Below, one piece after another: positions 10,312 to 18,610 of a stretch of 64,000 nt of DNA. Position 1 is the first letter of the stretch; the number at the start of each line of letters is the position of its first letter. The position numbers and the translations under genes were made by a program. Origin of the DNA: Cognatundibacterium luofuense. GTDB taxonomy: Bacteria > Pseudomonadota > Gammaproteobacteria > Burkholderiales > Burkholderiaceae_D. The stretch spans positions 62,001 through 126,000 of the forward strand of contig NZ_JAGSPN010000011.1 of the NCBI RefSeq assembly GCF_018139685.1, written 5' to 3'. The notes beneath the pieces are model-generated. The model searched no databases. It had not been told where the DNA came from and saw only the letters and a program-made list of their open reading frames with translations.

Positions 10312-10392
10312 TGCAAATATCGTCAAAACCCATTTCCGAAGGCCCGGACTTTCTGCCGACGACCGCCGAATCGCTATGCAGAACTGCGCATT
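10312..10392 (+). repeat. Dispersed 82-bp repeat, copy A
   Basis: Begins TGCAAATATCGTC and contains the shared core GGCCCGGACTTTCTGCCGAC followed by GACCGCCGAATCGCTATGCA. The same sequence recurs at 38843-38924 (minus), 54789-54870 and 61361-61442. This copy lies between the aroC terminator and leuC. Confidence 0.85.
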
Positions 10393-10435
10393 CAGGCAGT
10401 TTTACGTGTTTTCAGAAGCTACTACCAAACACAAA

Positions 10436-10477
10436 AGAAAAAGCACTGCGCCGTTGACCGGTTGCAGTGCTTTTTTT
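10436..10477 (-). terminator. aroC terminator
   Basis: Arms AAGCACTGC and GCAGTGCTT (10441-10449, 10464-10472) flanked by A-rich and T-rich runs on both sides; about 45 bases past the aroC stop. Confidence 0.85.
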
Positions 10478-10521
10478 CGGACCGCGGTATCTGATCCGTG
10501 AGACCAACGGATTGCGTGTGC

Positions 10522-11595
10522 TTATACTTTTTCGCCGCACTGCGCACGATGGCGCAAAGCGTGATCCATCAGCACCAGCGCCAGCATCGCTTCTGCAATT
10601 GGTGTTGCGCGGATACCAACGCAAGGATCATGGCGACCGAAGGTTTCCACCATCACAGGATCACCGTTGACATCCAGCGAGCGGCGCGGAATGCGGATCG
10701 ACGACGTCGGCTTAATCGCCATCGACACAACAATATCCTGACCGGTGGAAATACCACCAAGCACACCGCCAGCATGATTACTCAGAAAACCGGCCTCGGT
10801 CAGTTCATCACCGTGCTGCGAACCTTTTTGACCGATACAGCCAAAACCGTCGCCAATCTCCACCCCCTTCACTGCGTTGACACCCATCATCGCATACGCG
10901 ATTTCAGCGTCCAGCTTGTCATAAATCGGCTCGCCCAGACCGGCAGGAACATGTTGCGCAACCACATCCACGCGCGCGCCAATGGAATCGCCTTCTTTAC
11001 GAATGCTGTCCATATAATCTTCCAGCTGCTGCAGCACAGCAGCATCTGCAGTTGGCGCGAAAAACGGATTCTGATTCACATGTTCCCAGGATTGAAACGG
11101 AATCACGACTTCACCAATCTGACGCATGCCACCGGTAAAGGTGGTGCCGAATTTCGCCAGCAACCATTTTTTGGCGATAGCACCTGCAGCCACGACCGGC
11201 GCAGTCAGCCGTGCAGACGAACGTCCGCCACCGCGCGGATCGCGGATGCCGTACTTTTTCCAGTAAGTGAAATCGGCATGGCCGGGACGGAAAGAATCCG
11301 TGATATTGCCGTAGTCTTTACTGCGCTGGTCCTGATTGCGGATCAGCAAAGAAATCGGTGTTCCTGTTGTCACACCCTGATATACGCCGGACAGGATTTC
11401 CACCGTATCCGGTTCCTGACGTTGCGTGACGTGACGTGAAGTGCCGGGGCGGCGGCGGTCGAGCTCAAGCTGTATATCTGCCTCGCTTAAAGGCAAGCCC
11501 GGCGGGCAGCCATCAACGATACAGCCAATTGCCGGGCCGTGAGATTCACCAAAAGTTGTTACCGTAAACAGAGTACCGAATGTATTGCCAGACAT
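10522..11595 (-). CDS. aroC: Chorismate synthase
   Basis: Last common step of aromatic amino acid synthesis: EPSP to chorismate, needing reduced FMN. The protein starts [20 protein letters not shown], the usual N-terminal signature, and has the other signatures GRSSAR and a central [15 protein letters not shown]; it has 357 residues, a normal length. The ATG at 11595 is chosen because conservation begins there; an open frame continues upstream to 11733 without family residues. The ribosome site is weak. It is a single-gene unit with its own strong terminator. Confidence 0.97.
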   Translation of the reverse strand: MSGNTFGTLFTVTTFGESHGPAIGCIVDGCPPGLPLSEADIQLELDRRRPGTSRHVTQRQEPDTVEILSGVYQGVTTGTPISLLIRNQDQRSKDYGNITDSFRPGHADFTYWKKYGIRDPRGGGRSSARLTAPVVAAGAIAKKWLLAKFGTTFTGGMRQIGEVVIPFQSWEHVNQNPFFAPTADAAVLQQLEDYMDSIRKEGDSIGARVDVVAQHVPAGLGEPIYDKLDAEIAYAMMGVNAVKGVEIGDGFGCIGQKGSQHGDELTEAGFLSNHAGGVLGGISTGQDIVVSMAIKPTSSIRIPRRSLDVNGDPVMVETFGRHDPCVGIRATPIAEAMLALVLMDHALRHRAQCGEKV

Positions 11596-11875
11596 GATGA
11601 GTTTGCTGTCAGTGATAAAGGATTCCCTGATTCTAACAGCTTCCTGAAGCGCCTTTTCCTGACAATGGCAAGCGGATTTCGTTAATTTCACTTTTACGCA
11701 GAAACCACAATATCCGCCGTCGCTAATCTGCACAGCGCAAAAGCTGTTTTATTATTGCCAAATCCCAAGGAATGAGGCTTGGCTACAGCCTGAATTGATG
11801 TCATAGTTCTGTTCAATACAAATTTTGCAGTAATGCACAATCAATAAAAATGCCAAGCATGGAGCGGTGTTGCAG

Positions 11876-14134
11876 ATGAATTCCCCGATTCAGTCCAATG
11901 AAGACGATCTGGTGTTTCTGGATGAACCGGACGCAAGTGAAGCATCGGCTGACTCTGCTGCACAGGGAAGCTGGCGCATTATGATCATTGATGATGATCC
12001 TGATGTGCATTCTGCAACCACTTTTGCGCTTGGCAGCCTTGAAATTCAGCACCGCCCGCTCAGTTTTCTGCACGCATATTCTGCAGCAGAAGCGCGTGAA
12101 ATCCTGCAAAAAGAAAAAGACATTGCGATCATTCTGCTTGATGTGGTGATGGAGCACGAAGACGCTGGTCTGCAACTGGTGAATTACATCCGTAAAACAC
12201 TGGGGTTAGCAGATGTGCGCATCATTCTGCGCACCGGTCAGCCGGGTTACGCACCGGAAATCGATGCGATCCGCGATTACGACATCAACGATTACAAAAC
12301 CAAATCTGAGCTGACCCGTACCAAACTGTACACAGCGGTGACATCTGCCATCCGCTCCTATGAACAGATTTGCTCCATCAGTTCCAGCCGTCGCGGTCTG
12401 GAAATGATTATTAATGCCAGCACGGAGCTGATGGCAACCCACGGCCTGCACAATTTTGCCAGTGGCGTGCTGACGCAAATTACCAGCCTGCTTGGCCTCG
12501 GATGCGAAGGCTTTGTCTGCATTCGTCCTGCAAACCTGCAAAATAATCATCACACCGATGACCTGCAAATTATTGCCTGCACCGAACACTATCAGTCTTA
12601 CCAGAATCAGTTACTGAAAACGCTGCAACTGCCATCCGCGCCGGAAGCTATTCATCATGCCTTGCATCAGCAGCAAAGCGTGTATGAAAAAAATGCGACG
12701 GTACTGTATTTCAATAACACTGAGAAAAAAGACTTCGCGCTGTATCTGGATTCCGGCGTACACCTGAATGAAATGGATCGCCGCCTGCTGGATGTATTCT
12801 GCGGCAATGTTTCAGTCGGTCTGGATAACGTTATCCTGAATTCCCGCTTACACAATTACGCGTTTTACGATTTGCTGACAGGCCTCGGCAATCGCCTGAA
12901 ACTGCTGCAAACACTGGGAGAAACACTCAGCTCGGCATCCAAGCAGCATAGTGCGCTGTCACTGATCGATATCGACCATTTTGCCGAAACCAATGATGCG
13001 CTCGGCCATCAGTTCGGCGACTTACTGTTGTACGCGGTTGCACAACGCCTGTTCCGTCATTTCGGCGACAACTGCCAGCTGGCACGTGTGGGCAGCGATA
13101 CATTTGCGCTGCTCGGTCATCAGGACAAGGTCAATCCTGACAAAATTCTGGAATTATTCACCACACCGTTTGAAGTCGATCATCAGGATGTGCAACTGAC
13201 TGCAACCATCGGCCTGATCAAACTGGATGAATACGACGGTGATGCCTCAGAAGCATTAAAAGATACCAATATCGCACTGAAACGTGCAAAAACCAGTCGG
13301 CGCGGCGGTTATGAGTATTTCACACGCAGTATGGGCGTGGAAATCCGCGAACGTGTGATGCTGATGCATGCCTTGCGTGCAGCGTTCGAACATGAGCGCT
13401 TGTTTCTGGTCTACCAGCCACAGGTGGATATGCGCACCGGTAAAGCACTGGGAGCCGAAGCCTTACTGCGCTGGCGTACCGATGAAGGTAAATTCGTACC
13501 ACCGGATCAGTTTATTCCGATTGCTGAATATTCCGGCCTGATTGTCGATATCGGTGAATGGGTGTTACGCAGCGCACTGCATGAACTGGTTGCTCTGCGC
13601 AACATGGGTTACACCACATTCCAGATGGCGATTAATGTGTCGCAGGCACAATTTTCCCATCCGCTGTTCATGCAGACATTGCACAAAGCGCTGCAAGACA
13701 CCAGTGCGCCGCCACAATTTGTCGAACTGGAAATTACCGAATCGATGGCGATGAAAGACCCTGACCTGCTGATCAAAACCCTGCATCAGATCAAGCAACT
13801 GGGCGTCAGTGTATCGATTGATGATTTCGGTACCGGTTTCTCTTCACTCAGTCATCTGCAAAAACTGGATGTCGACAAACTGAAGATTGACCGTGCATTC
13901 GTCAACGATATTCAGCAAAACGGTTCCGAAGGCAGCATTGCAAAAATGATTGTGCAGCTTGGTCAGAATCTGGGCTTATCCGTTATTGCGGAAGGCGTGG
14001 AAAATGATATGCAGGCAAAAACGCTGATGGATTACGGTTGCCATATGGCGCAGGGTTATTTCTATGCGCGACCACTGACGCAACAGGATTTACACGACTG
14101 GCTGAAAGCCGGTCCCGCCCGGCCTGCAAGCTGA
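11876..14134 (+). CDS. Receiver-DUF3369-GGDEF-EAL signalling protein
   Basis: Predicted phosphorylation-controlled cyclic-di-GMP phosphodiesterase. Residue numbers are from the ATG at 11876, which has GGAG 11 bases upstream; a GTG at 11867 lies too close to that site. A receiver domain at about 33-165 has the acidic pocket IDDDPD and phospho-acceptor Asp89 (ILLDVVME). A DUF3369 sensor-like domain follows at about 170-320. The GGDEF domain (about 330-480) has GSDTF in place of GGDEF, so it should not make cyclic-di-GMP. The EAL domain (about 490-745) keeps EALLRW and IDDFGTGFSS, so it is probably active. The protein has 752 residues with no membrane segment. It is followed by a strong terminator and then the LytS/LytTR pair; whether that kinase phosphorylates it is unknown. 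Confidence 0.9.
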   Translation: MNSPIQSNEDDLVFLDEPDASEASADSAAQGSWRIMIIDDDPDVHSATTFALGSLEIQHRPLSFLHAYSAAEAREILQKEKDIAIILLDVVMEHEDAGLQLVNYIRKTLGLADVRIILRTGQPGYAPEIDAIRDYDINDYKTKSELTRTKLYTAVTSAIRSYEQICSISSSRRGLEMIINASTELMATHGLHNFASGVLTQITSLLGLGCEGFVCIRPANLQNNHHTDDLQIIACTEHYQSYQNQLLKTLQLPSAPEAIHHALHQQQSVYEKNATVLYFNNTEKKDFALYLDSGVHLNEMDRRLLDVFCGNVSVGLDNVILNSRLHNYAFYDLLTGLGNRLKLLQTLGETLSSASKQHSALSLIDIDHFAETNDALGHQFGDLLLYAVAQRLFRHFGDNCQLARVGSDTFALLGHQDKVNPDKILELFTTPFEVDHQDVQLTATIGLIKLDEYDGDASEALKDTNIALKRAKTSRRGGYEYFTRSMGVEIRERVMLMHALRAAFEHERLFLVYQPQVDMRTGKALGAEALLRWRTDEGKFVPPDQFIPIAEYSGLIVDIGEWVLRSALHELVALRNMGYTTFQMAINVSQAQFSHPLFMQTLHKALQDTSAPPQFVELEITESMAMKDPDLLIKTLHQIKQLGVSVSIDDFGTGFSSLSHLQKLDVDKLKIDRAFVNDIQQNGSEGSIAKMIVQLGQNLGLSVIAEGVENDMQAKTLMDYGCHMAQGYFYARPLTQQDLHDWLKAGPARPAS

Positions 14135-14154
14135 TACCTGCGATCAGACACACG

Positions 14155-14184
14155 ATGGCGACTGCAATTCAGTCGCCATTTTTC
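14155..14184 (+). terminator. Terminator after the EAL-domain gene
   Basis: A perfect ten-base stem ATGGCGACTG / CAGTCGCCAT with a CAATT loop, followed by a short T run. It separates the EAL gene from the kinase gene. Confidence 0.85.
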
Positions 14185-14293
14185 ATTCTGTCCCCTCGTT
14201 TTTGCAGCGTATCGCAATCCGGTGGAGGCAACACGCTGATCCCGGTACATTGACACTTATCCAAACTGATTTCATTTCTCAAGGTATTTCGTC

Positions 14294-15604
14294 ATGAATA
14301 ACCCGACATTACAAACCATACACACTGTGCTGACGAAACTGAGCGGCTGGCTGAGCCGGACCTTCGACAAAACAGCGGCCTGGGTGACGCAGTTATCCTG
14401 GTGGAAATTTGCCATCTTTGCGATTCTGACGATGGCTGGCGGCGGCATTCTGAACGACACTCTGTTCAGTTCTGAAGAAGTCGTTGTCACCAAAAATAAC
14501 AGCGGCAGCAAACAGCATAAAGTGCGATCCACAACGGATGGCGACACCACCGTGCAAATCGACGATACCGGTATCCGTATCCGCAAAAACAAACCCGGCT
14601 CGGGCGGCAAGGAAATTGAAATTGATGAGCATGGCATTCGCGAAAAAAACAGCACCGGCACACCGCCAGCGCCGCCAGCCGTGACAGGTTCAGCCAGCGA
14701 AGGTACGGTAACCGCACCACCTGCACCGCCGGCAGTGATTCAGTCCGGTGATGATATTCATATCAAACTGCCACCTGATATGGCACGTGAAATCGGGGAA
14801 GACATTAACAATGCTGTCGCCGATGCAGCGGATGAAGAGATCAGCAGTTACCGCAAAACTTCATCTAAATGGTTTGCTAATTTTGTCATGCTGTTTGTGC
14901 TGAGTCTGTTTGGCATGAAAGTGGTCATGGGTGGCAAAGTACGCGCAGAAGAAAAAGCCCGTGAAGCCGGCGTTGCCGCAGAACGCGAGTCGCTGTTGCG
15001 TCAGGTCAGCGAAGCCAAAGTGCAGATGATGCAAGCACAGGTTGAGCCGCATTTTCTGTTCAATACGCTCGCTTCCGTAGAGCATCTGATTGAAACCGAT
15101 CCGCCCCGCGCAGCTGCCATGCAGCGTTGCCTGATCAGCTACCTGCGCGCCGTTTTGCCGCAAATCCGCGATCAGGTTGCATCAACCAATCTGGGACGTG
15201 AAGCGGACATGATCCGTGCTTATCTGGAATTGCTGAAAATGCGTATGGAAGAACGTCTGACGATTGATTATCAGATGCCGGAAGGCTTGCGCACCGCCGC
15301 ATTCCCGCCAATGATGCTGCAGTCACTGGTTGAAAATGCGATCAAACACGGTCTGGAATGTAAAGCGGAAGGCGGCACGATCCGCTTCCGTGCCGAAGTC
15401 GCCCACAAAAACCTGCGTGTCAGTGTCAGCGACGACGGCCTTGGTTTCGGTGCATCGACCAGCAAGGGTACGGGTGTGGGATTGCAGAATATCCGTGAGC
15501 GACTGAAGCTTTTATACAAAGATCAGGGCCAGCTGATCATTACGCCGAATCAACCAAGTGGTGTTTGTGTCACAATTGAAATTCCTTATGAATTAGCGGA
15601 TTAA
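14294..15604 (+). CDS. LytS/AlgZ-type sensor histidine kinase with periplasmic insert
   Basis: Membrane histidine kinase partner of the LytTR regulator that follows. A membrane helix lies at about residues 36-54 and another at about 193-212. Between them is a roughly 140-residue periplasmic part containing two related short segments (VQIDDTGIRI near 87, IEIDEHGIRE near 108), then two proline-rich copies of PPAPPAV, then a charged helix. After a coiled linker comes the His_kinase domain with phospho-acceptor His253 in QVEPHFLFNTLASVEHL, and an ATPase domain with N-box ENAIKHGLE and glycine-rich GTGVGLQNIRERL. The length is 436 residues. AAGG lies nine bases before the ATG. It ends two bases before the regulator, so the two are co-transcribed. 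The ligand is unknown. Confidence 0.9.
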   Translation: MNNPTLQTIHTVLTKLSGWLSRTFDKTAAWVTQLSWWKFAIFAILTMAGGGILNDTLFSSEEVVVTKNNSGSKQHKVRSTTDGDTTVQIDDTGIRIRKNKPGSGGKEIEIDEHGIREKNSTGTPPAPPAVTGSASEGTVTAPPAPPAVIQSGDDIHIKLPPDMAREIGEDINNAVADAADEEISSYRKTSSKWFANFVMLFVLSLFGMKVVMGGKVRAEEKAREAGVAAERESLLRQVSEAKVQMMQAQVEPHFLFNTLASVEHLIETDPPRAAAMQRCLISYLRAVLPQIRDQVASTNLGREADMIRAYLELLKMRMEERLTIDYQMPEGLRTAAFPPMMLQSLVENAIKHGLECKAEGGTIRFRAEVAHKNLRVSVSDDGLGFGASTSKGTGVGLQNIRERLKLLYKDQGQLIITPNQPSGVCVTIEIPYELAD

Positions 15605-15605
15605 C

Positions 15606-16367
15606 ATGAAAACACCTACCGCCATACTGGCTGATGATGAACGTTTAATGCGCGATCAGTTGCGCAGCCGGCTTGCACAAGTCTGGCCTGAATTACAGAT
15701 TCTGGATGAAGCAAAAAATGGCGAAGAAGCCGTCAGTCTGACGCAACAGCATCAGCCGGATCTGGTTTTTCTGGATATCCGTATGCCGGTCAAAACCGGC
15801 ATCGAAGCAGCCAAGGATATTGGTACGCAGTCGCACATTGTGTTTATCACGGCTTACGACCAGTACGCGGTTGAGGCGTTTGAGCACGGTGCGGTGGATT
15901 ATGTGCTGAAGCCGGCGGATACCGAACGTCTGAGCAAAACCGTAGAACGCCTGAAAGCACGCCTGCAGACGAATGCTGCGCCACCGGATATGAGTCAGAT
16001 GATCAGTCAGCTGGCAAAGCAAATGGGGATCGGCAAGCCGAACTATCTGCAATGGATACAGGCATCGATTGGTCAGGAACTGCGCCTGATTCCGGTCGAG
16101 GAAATTCTGTTTTTCCAGTCCGATGAAAAATACACGCGGGTACAAACGGCATCGTATGAAGCGCTGATCCGCAAACCGGTACGTGATCTGGCAGAAGAAC
16201 TCGACCCTGCCCTGTTCTGGCAGATTCACCGTTCAACGCTGGTCAATGCCAAAGCCATCTCCGGCGTCATCCGTGATCTTCGCGGTCGCCATCTGGTGCA
16301 GGTCAAAGGCAGCAACGAAAAACTGGAAGTGAGTCGCAGTTTCGTACACCTGTTTAAGCAAATGTAA
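15606..16367 (+). CDS. LytTR-family response regulator
   Basis: DNA-binding partner of the upstream kinase. The receiver domain spans about residues 5-120, with acidic residues ADDE and phospho-acceptor Asp57 (VFLDIRMP), switch Thr in FITAYDQYA and Lys in YVLKPAD. A LytTR DNA-binding domain spans about 150-250 (EEILFFQSDEKYTRV, then FWQIHRSTLVN). It has 253 residues, like AlgR. It begins two bases after the kinase stop. The target genes cannot be read from the sequence. A hairpin lacking a U-tract follows the stop. Confidence 0.93.
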   Translation: MKTPTAILADDERLMRDQLRSRLAQVWPELQILDEAKNGEEAVSLTQQHQPDLVFLDIRMPVKTGIEAAKDIGTQSHIVFITAYDQYAVEAFEHGAVDYVLKPADTERLSKTVERLKARLQTNAAPPDMSQMISQLAKQMGIGKPNYLQWIQASIGQELRLIPVEEILFFQSDEKYTRVQTASYEALIRKPVRDLAEELDPALFWQIHRSTLVNAKAISGVIRDLRGRHLVQVKGSNEKLEVSRSFVHLFKQM

Positions 16368-16380
16368 GTCCCCTGCCTTT

Positions 16381-16412
16381 ATTTCCGGTGGCGACACTTC
16401 GTCACCGGAAAT
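16381..16412 (+). terminator. Hairpin after LytTR gene, no U-tract
   Basis: Arms ATTTCCGGT and ACCGGAAAT with an extra inner GAC/GTC pairing and an ACTTC loop. No T run follows, so termination strength is uncertain. Confidence 0.4.
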
Positions 16413-16522
16413 CCCTCCCGTAGCATCCCACTCCCGTCTGCTGGACACCATACCTGCCCGCTGGCAGGGAACACTCCGTCAGAGAATACAGGCCCCGATC
16501 ACATCGGGACATATCTGTGACT

Positions 16523-16625
16523 ACGCAGAAATCGTCATTTGCAAAAAAACCACCCTGCCGGAGCGCGAGCATTCTCGCGGACGACCAGCGCAGACACCGT
16601 TTTTCCTGTGCAGAACACCGCATTT
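16523..16625 (+). repeat. Divergent relative of the dispersed repeat, copy E
   Basis: Shares ATCGTCATTT near the start, CGGACGACC in the middle and TGTGCAGAACACCGCATTT at the end with copies A-D in the same order, but the core between them is altered and longer. Confidence 0.45.
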
Positions 16626-16733
16626 CGCACCATTTTAGTGCAATTTTAACGCTTATTTTGCGAATGCCGGCAAGTCATCGGCAGACTGCCTTGCCAGCAC
16701 AGATCACGGATAGCGTACGACTCGAGACAAAAG

Positions 16734-16763
16734 CAAAACGCCCGGCGTTTGCCAGGCGTTTTT
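16734..16763 (-). terminator. pit terminator
   Basis: AACGCC-GGC and GCC-GGCGTT arms with one internal mismatch and a GTTT loop, A-rich left flank and T-rich right flank; 53 bases past the pit stop and usable on both strands. Confidence 0.75.
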
Positions 16764-16815
16764 GACTGAATCAGGCTGTTGCTTTCACATCAGCCTGTAA
16801 ATACTTCAACAGGTA

Positions 16816-17826
16816 TTACAGGATCTTCGTACCAATCCACCATGCAATCGCAGCAACAAATGCCGATGCAGGAATTGTCAGCACCCATGCCCAAACGATG
16901 TTACCTGCAACACCCCAGCGTACTGCTGACATTTTCTGGGACGAACCAACACCAACAATCGCACCGGTAATGGTGTGCGTCGTCGAAACAGGAACACCCA
17001 TTGCTGTTGCAATAAACAAGGTAATCGCACCACCGGTTTCAGCACAGAAGCCACCGACCGGTTTCAGCTTCGTGATTTTCTGACCCATGGTCTTCACGAT
17101 ACGCCAGCCACCGAACAATGTACCCATACCAATCGCACCGTAGCAGGACAGAATCACCCACATTGGCGGAGCAGTATCCGTGGCGCTGGAATAACCGCCA
17201 GCAATCAACAGCATCCAGATGATACCCATGGTTTTTTGCGCATCATTACCACCGTGACCCAGACTGTACAGCGAAGCAGAAACCAGTTGCAGGCGACGGA
17301 ACCAGCGGTCCACTTTCATAGGTGTTGATTTGACGAACAGCCACGACACAAGGAGCATCATCAGCGAACCCAGTATGAAGCCCAGCGTAGGAGACAATAC
17401 AATGAAAGCGATCGTTTTCCACAAACCACCGGAAATCAGCGCACTGGTACCCGCTTTAGCGACTGCTGAACCGACCAGACCACCGATCAGCGCATGGGAA
17501 GAGGAAGAAGGAATACCGAAATACCATGTCACCAGATTCCAGAACACCGCACCGACGAGTGCACCGAAAATCACATAGTGATCAATCGCCCAAGGCTCAA
17601 TAGTTCCTTTACCAATGGTGGATGCCACCTTCAGCTTGAAGAAGAAAATCGCAATTACGTTAAAGAAAGCTGCCATTGCCACTGCGGTCTGTGGCTTCAA
17701 CACGCCGGTCGATACCACGGTCGCAATTGCATTTGCTGCGTCATGAAACCCGTTCATGAAGTCGAACACCAGTGCCAGCAACACCAGCGCAGCAATGACA
17801 TAAATGCTGATTTGTAAAGTCTGCAT
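16816..17826 (-). CDS. pit: PiT-family inorganic phosphate transporter
   Basis: Low-affinity metal-phosphate/proton symporter of the inner membrane. It has many hydrophobic helices and the two family signature repeats: FMNGFHDAANAIATVVSTG near the N terminus and SLGHGGNDAQKTMGIIW in the second half. It has 336 residues, typical of the short bacterial PiT form without a large cytoplasmic loop. It follows the DUF47 gene by 88 bases on the same strand, a pairing seen very widely, and the DUF47 protein is thought to modulate the transporter. It ends at a clear terminator. Confidence 0.95.
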   Translation of the reverse strand: MQTLQISIYVIAALVLLALVFDFMNGFHDAANAIATVVSTGVLKPQTAVAMAAFFNVIAIFFFKLKVASTIGKGTIEPWAIDHYVIFGALVGAVFWNLVTWYFGIPSSSSHALIGGLVGSAVAKAGTSALISGGLWKTIAFIVLSPTLGFILGSLMMLLVSWLFVKSTPMKVDRWFRRLQLVSASLYSLGHGGNDAQKTMGIIWMLLIAGGYSSATDTAPPMWVILSCYGAIGMGTLFGGWRIVKTMGQKITKLKPVGGFCAETGGAITLFIATAMGVPVSTTHTITGAIVGVGSSQKMSAVRWGVAGNIVWAWVLTIPASAFVAAIAWWIGTKIL

Positions 17827-17914
17827 GAAATTTACTCAATATTTCAAAAAAGTCCTGATCTGACTCAGGGCATGAACGGCCACCAGTACCGGCAAGCCGC
17901 TTTCTCACGCCGTA

Positions 17915-18541
17915 TCAGGCATTTTCGACGACGATACCTTCGATGATATTCGCCACGTCTTCACAACGGTCAGTTACTGTTTCCAGCAGTTCGTAGATTG
18001 CTTTCAGCTTGATCAGTGTGCGAACGTCCGGTTCATCACGGAACAGTTTGGACATCGCAGCGCGCATTACGTGATCCGCATCCGATTCCAGACGGTCAAT
18101 TTCTTCACAAACAGTCAGGATGTCGCGGGAATTATTCATGTTGTGCAACATGCCAACTGCCACTTTGACTTTTTCTGTACATGCCACGCACAGCTCAGCC
18201 AGACGTTTCGCTTCCGGCGTAACTTCGCGGATATCGTACAGAGAAATAGTCTGACCAGCGTCTTCCAGCAGATCCAGAATGTCATCCATACGGGTGATCA
18301 GCTTGTGGATATCATCACGATCCAGTGGTGTGATGAAAGTTTTGTGCAACAGCTCGATCGTGTTATAGGTCACCGCATCCGCCTGCTTTTCCACGCCTTC
18401 AATCGCGTGTACACGATTTTCGAGATCATCGAAATTCGTCATCAAAGCCAGCATCTCTTTCGAGCCTTTCACACACAACTCAGCGTGTTGATTGAACAGG
18501 TCAAAGAATTTGCCTTCGGTTGGCATCAAACGTCCAAACAT
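17915..18541 (-). CDS. DUF47 family (PhoU-like) phosphate transport regulator
   Basis: All-helical PhoU-like protein that accompanies PiT transporters and is thought to control their activity. It begins MFGRLMPTEGKFFDLFNQHAEL, a typical DUF47 N terminus, and shows heptad-like helices with conserved acidic E/D clusters (EIDRLESDADHV). It has 208 residues with no signal peptide. It is first in a two-gene unit with pit. The family assignment is firm; the precise biochemical role is not established. Confidence 0.92.
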   Translation of the reverse strand: MFGRLMPTEGKFFDLFNQHAELCVKGSKEMLALMTNFDDLENRVHAIEGVEKQADAVTYNTIELLHKTFITPLDRDDIHKLITRMDDILDLLEDAGQTISLYDIREVTPEAKRLAELCVACTEKVKVAVGMLHNMNNSRDILTVCEEIDRLESDADHVMRAAMSKLFRDEPDVRTLIKLKAIYELLETVTDRCEDVANIIEGIVVENA

Positions 18542-18610
18542 TGTTTTCTCACTGAAAAATTAAAAAGGTTTTGCCTTTTGGGCCTTACAAATCAGAACTA
18601 ACGTTCCACA

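Larger units (their letters stand above)
9952..10521. other. Intergenic region upstream of leuC
   Basis: About 570 bases without a gene. From left to right it holds the leuC leader, a possible extended -10 promoter, an inverted repeat, a stretch with nothing recognised, copy A of a dispersed 82-bp repeat, and the aroC terminator. Short open frames here lack ribosome sites and family features. Confidence 0.7.
16368..16815. other. Convergent intergenic region, LytTR gene to pit
   Basis: About 450 bases without a gene. It holds a hairpin after the LytTR stop, a divergent relative of the dispersed repeat (copy E) and the pit terminator. Confidence 0.7.
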
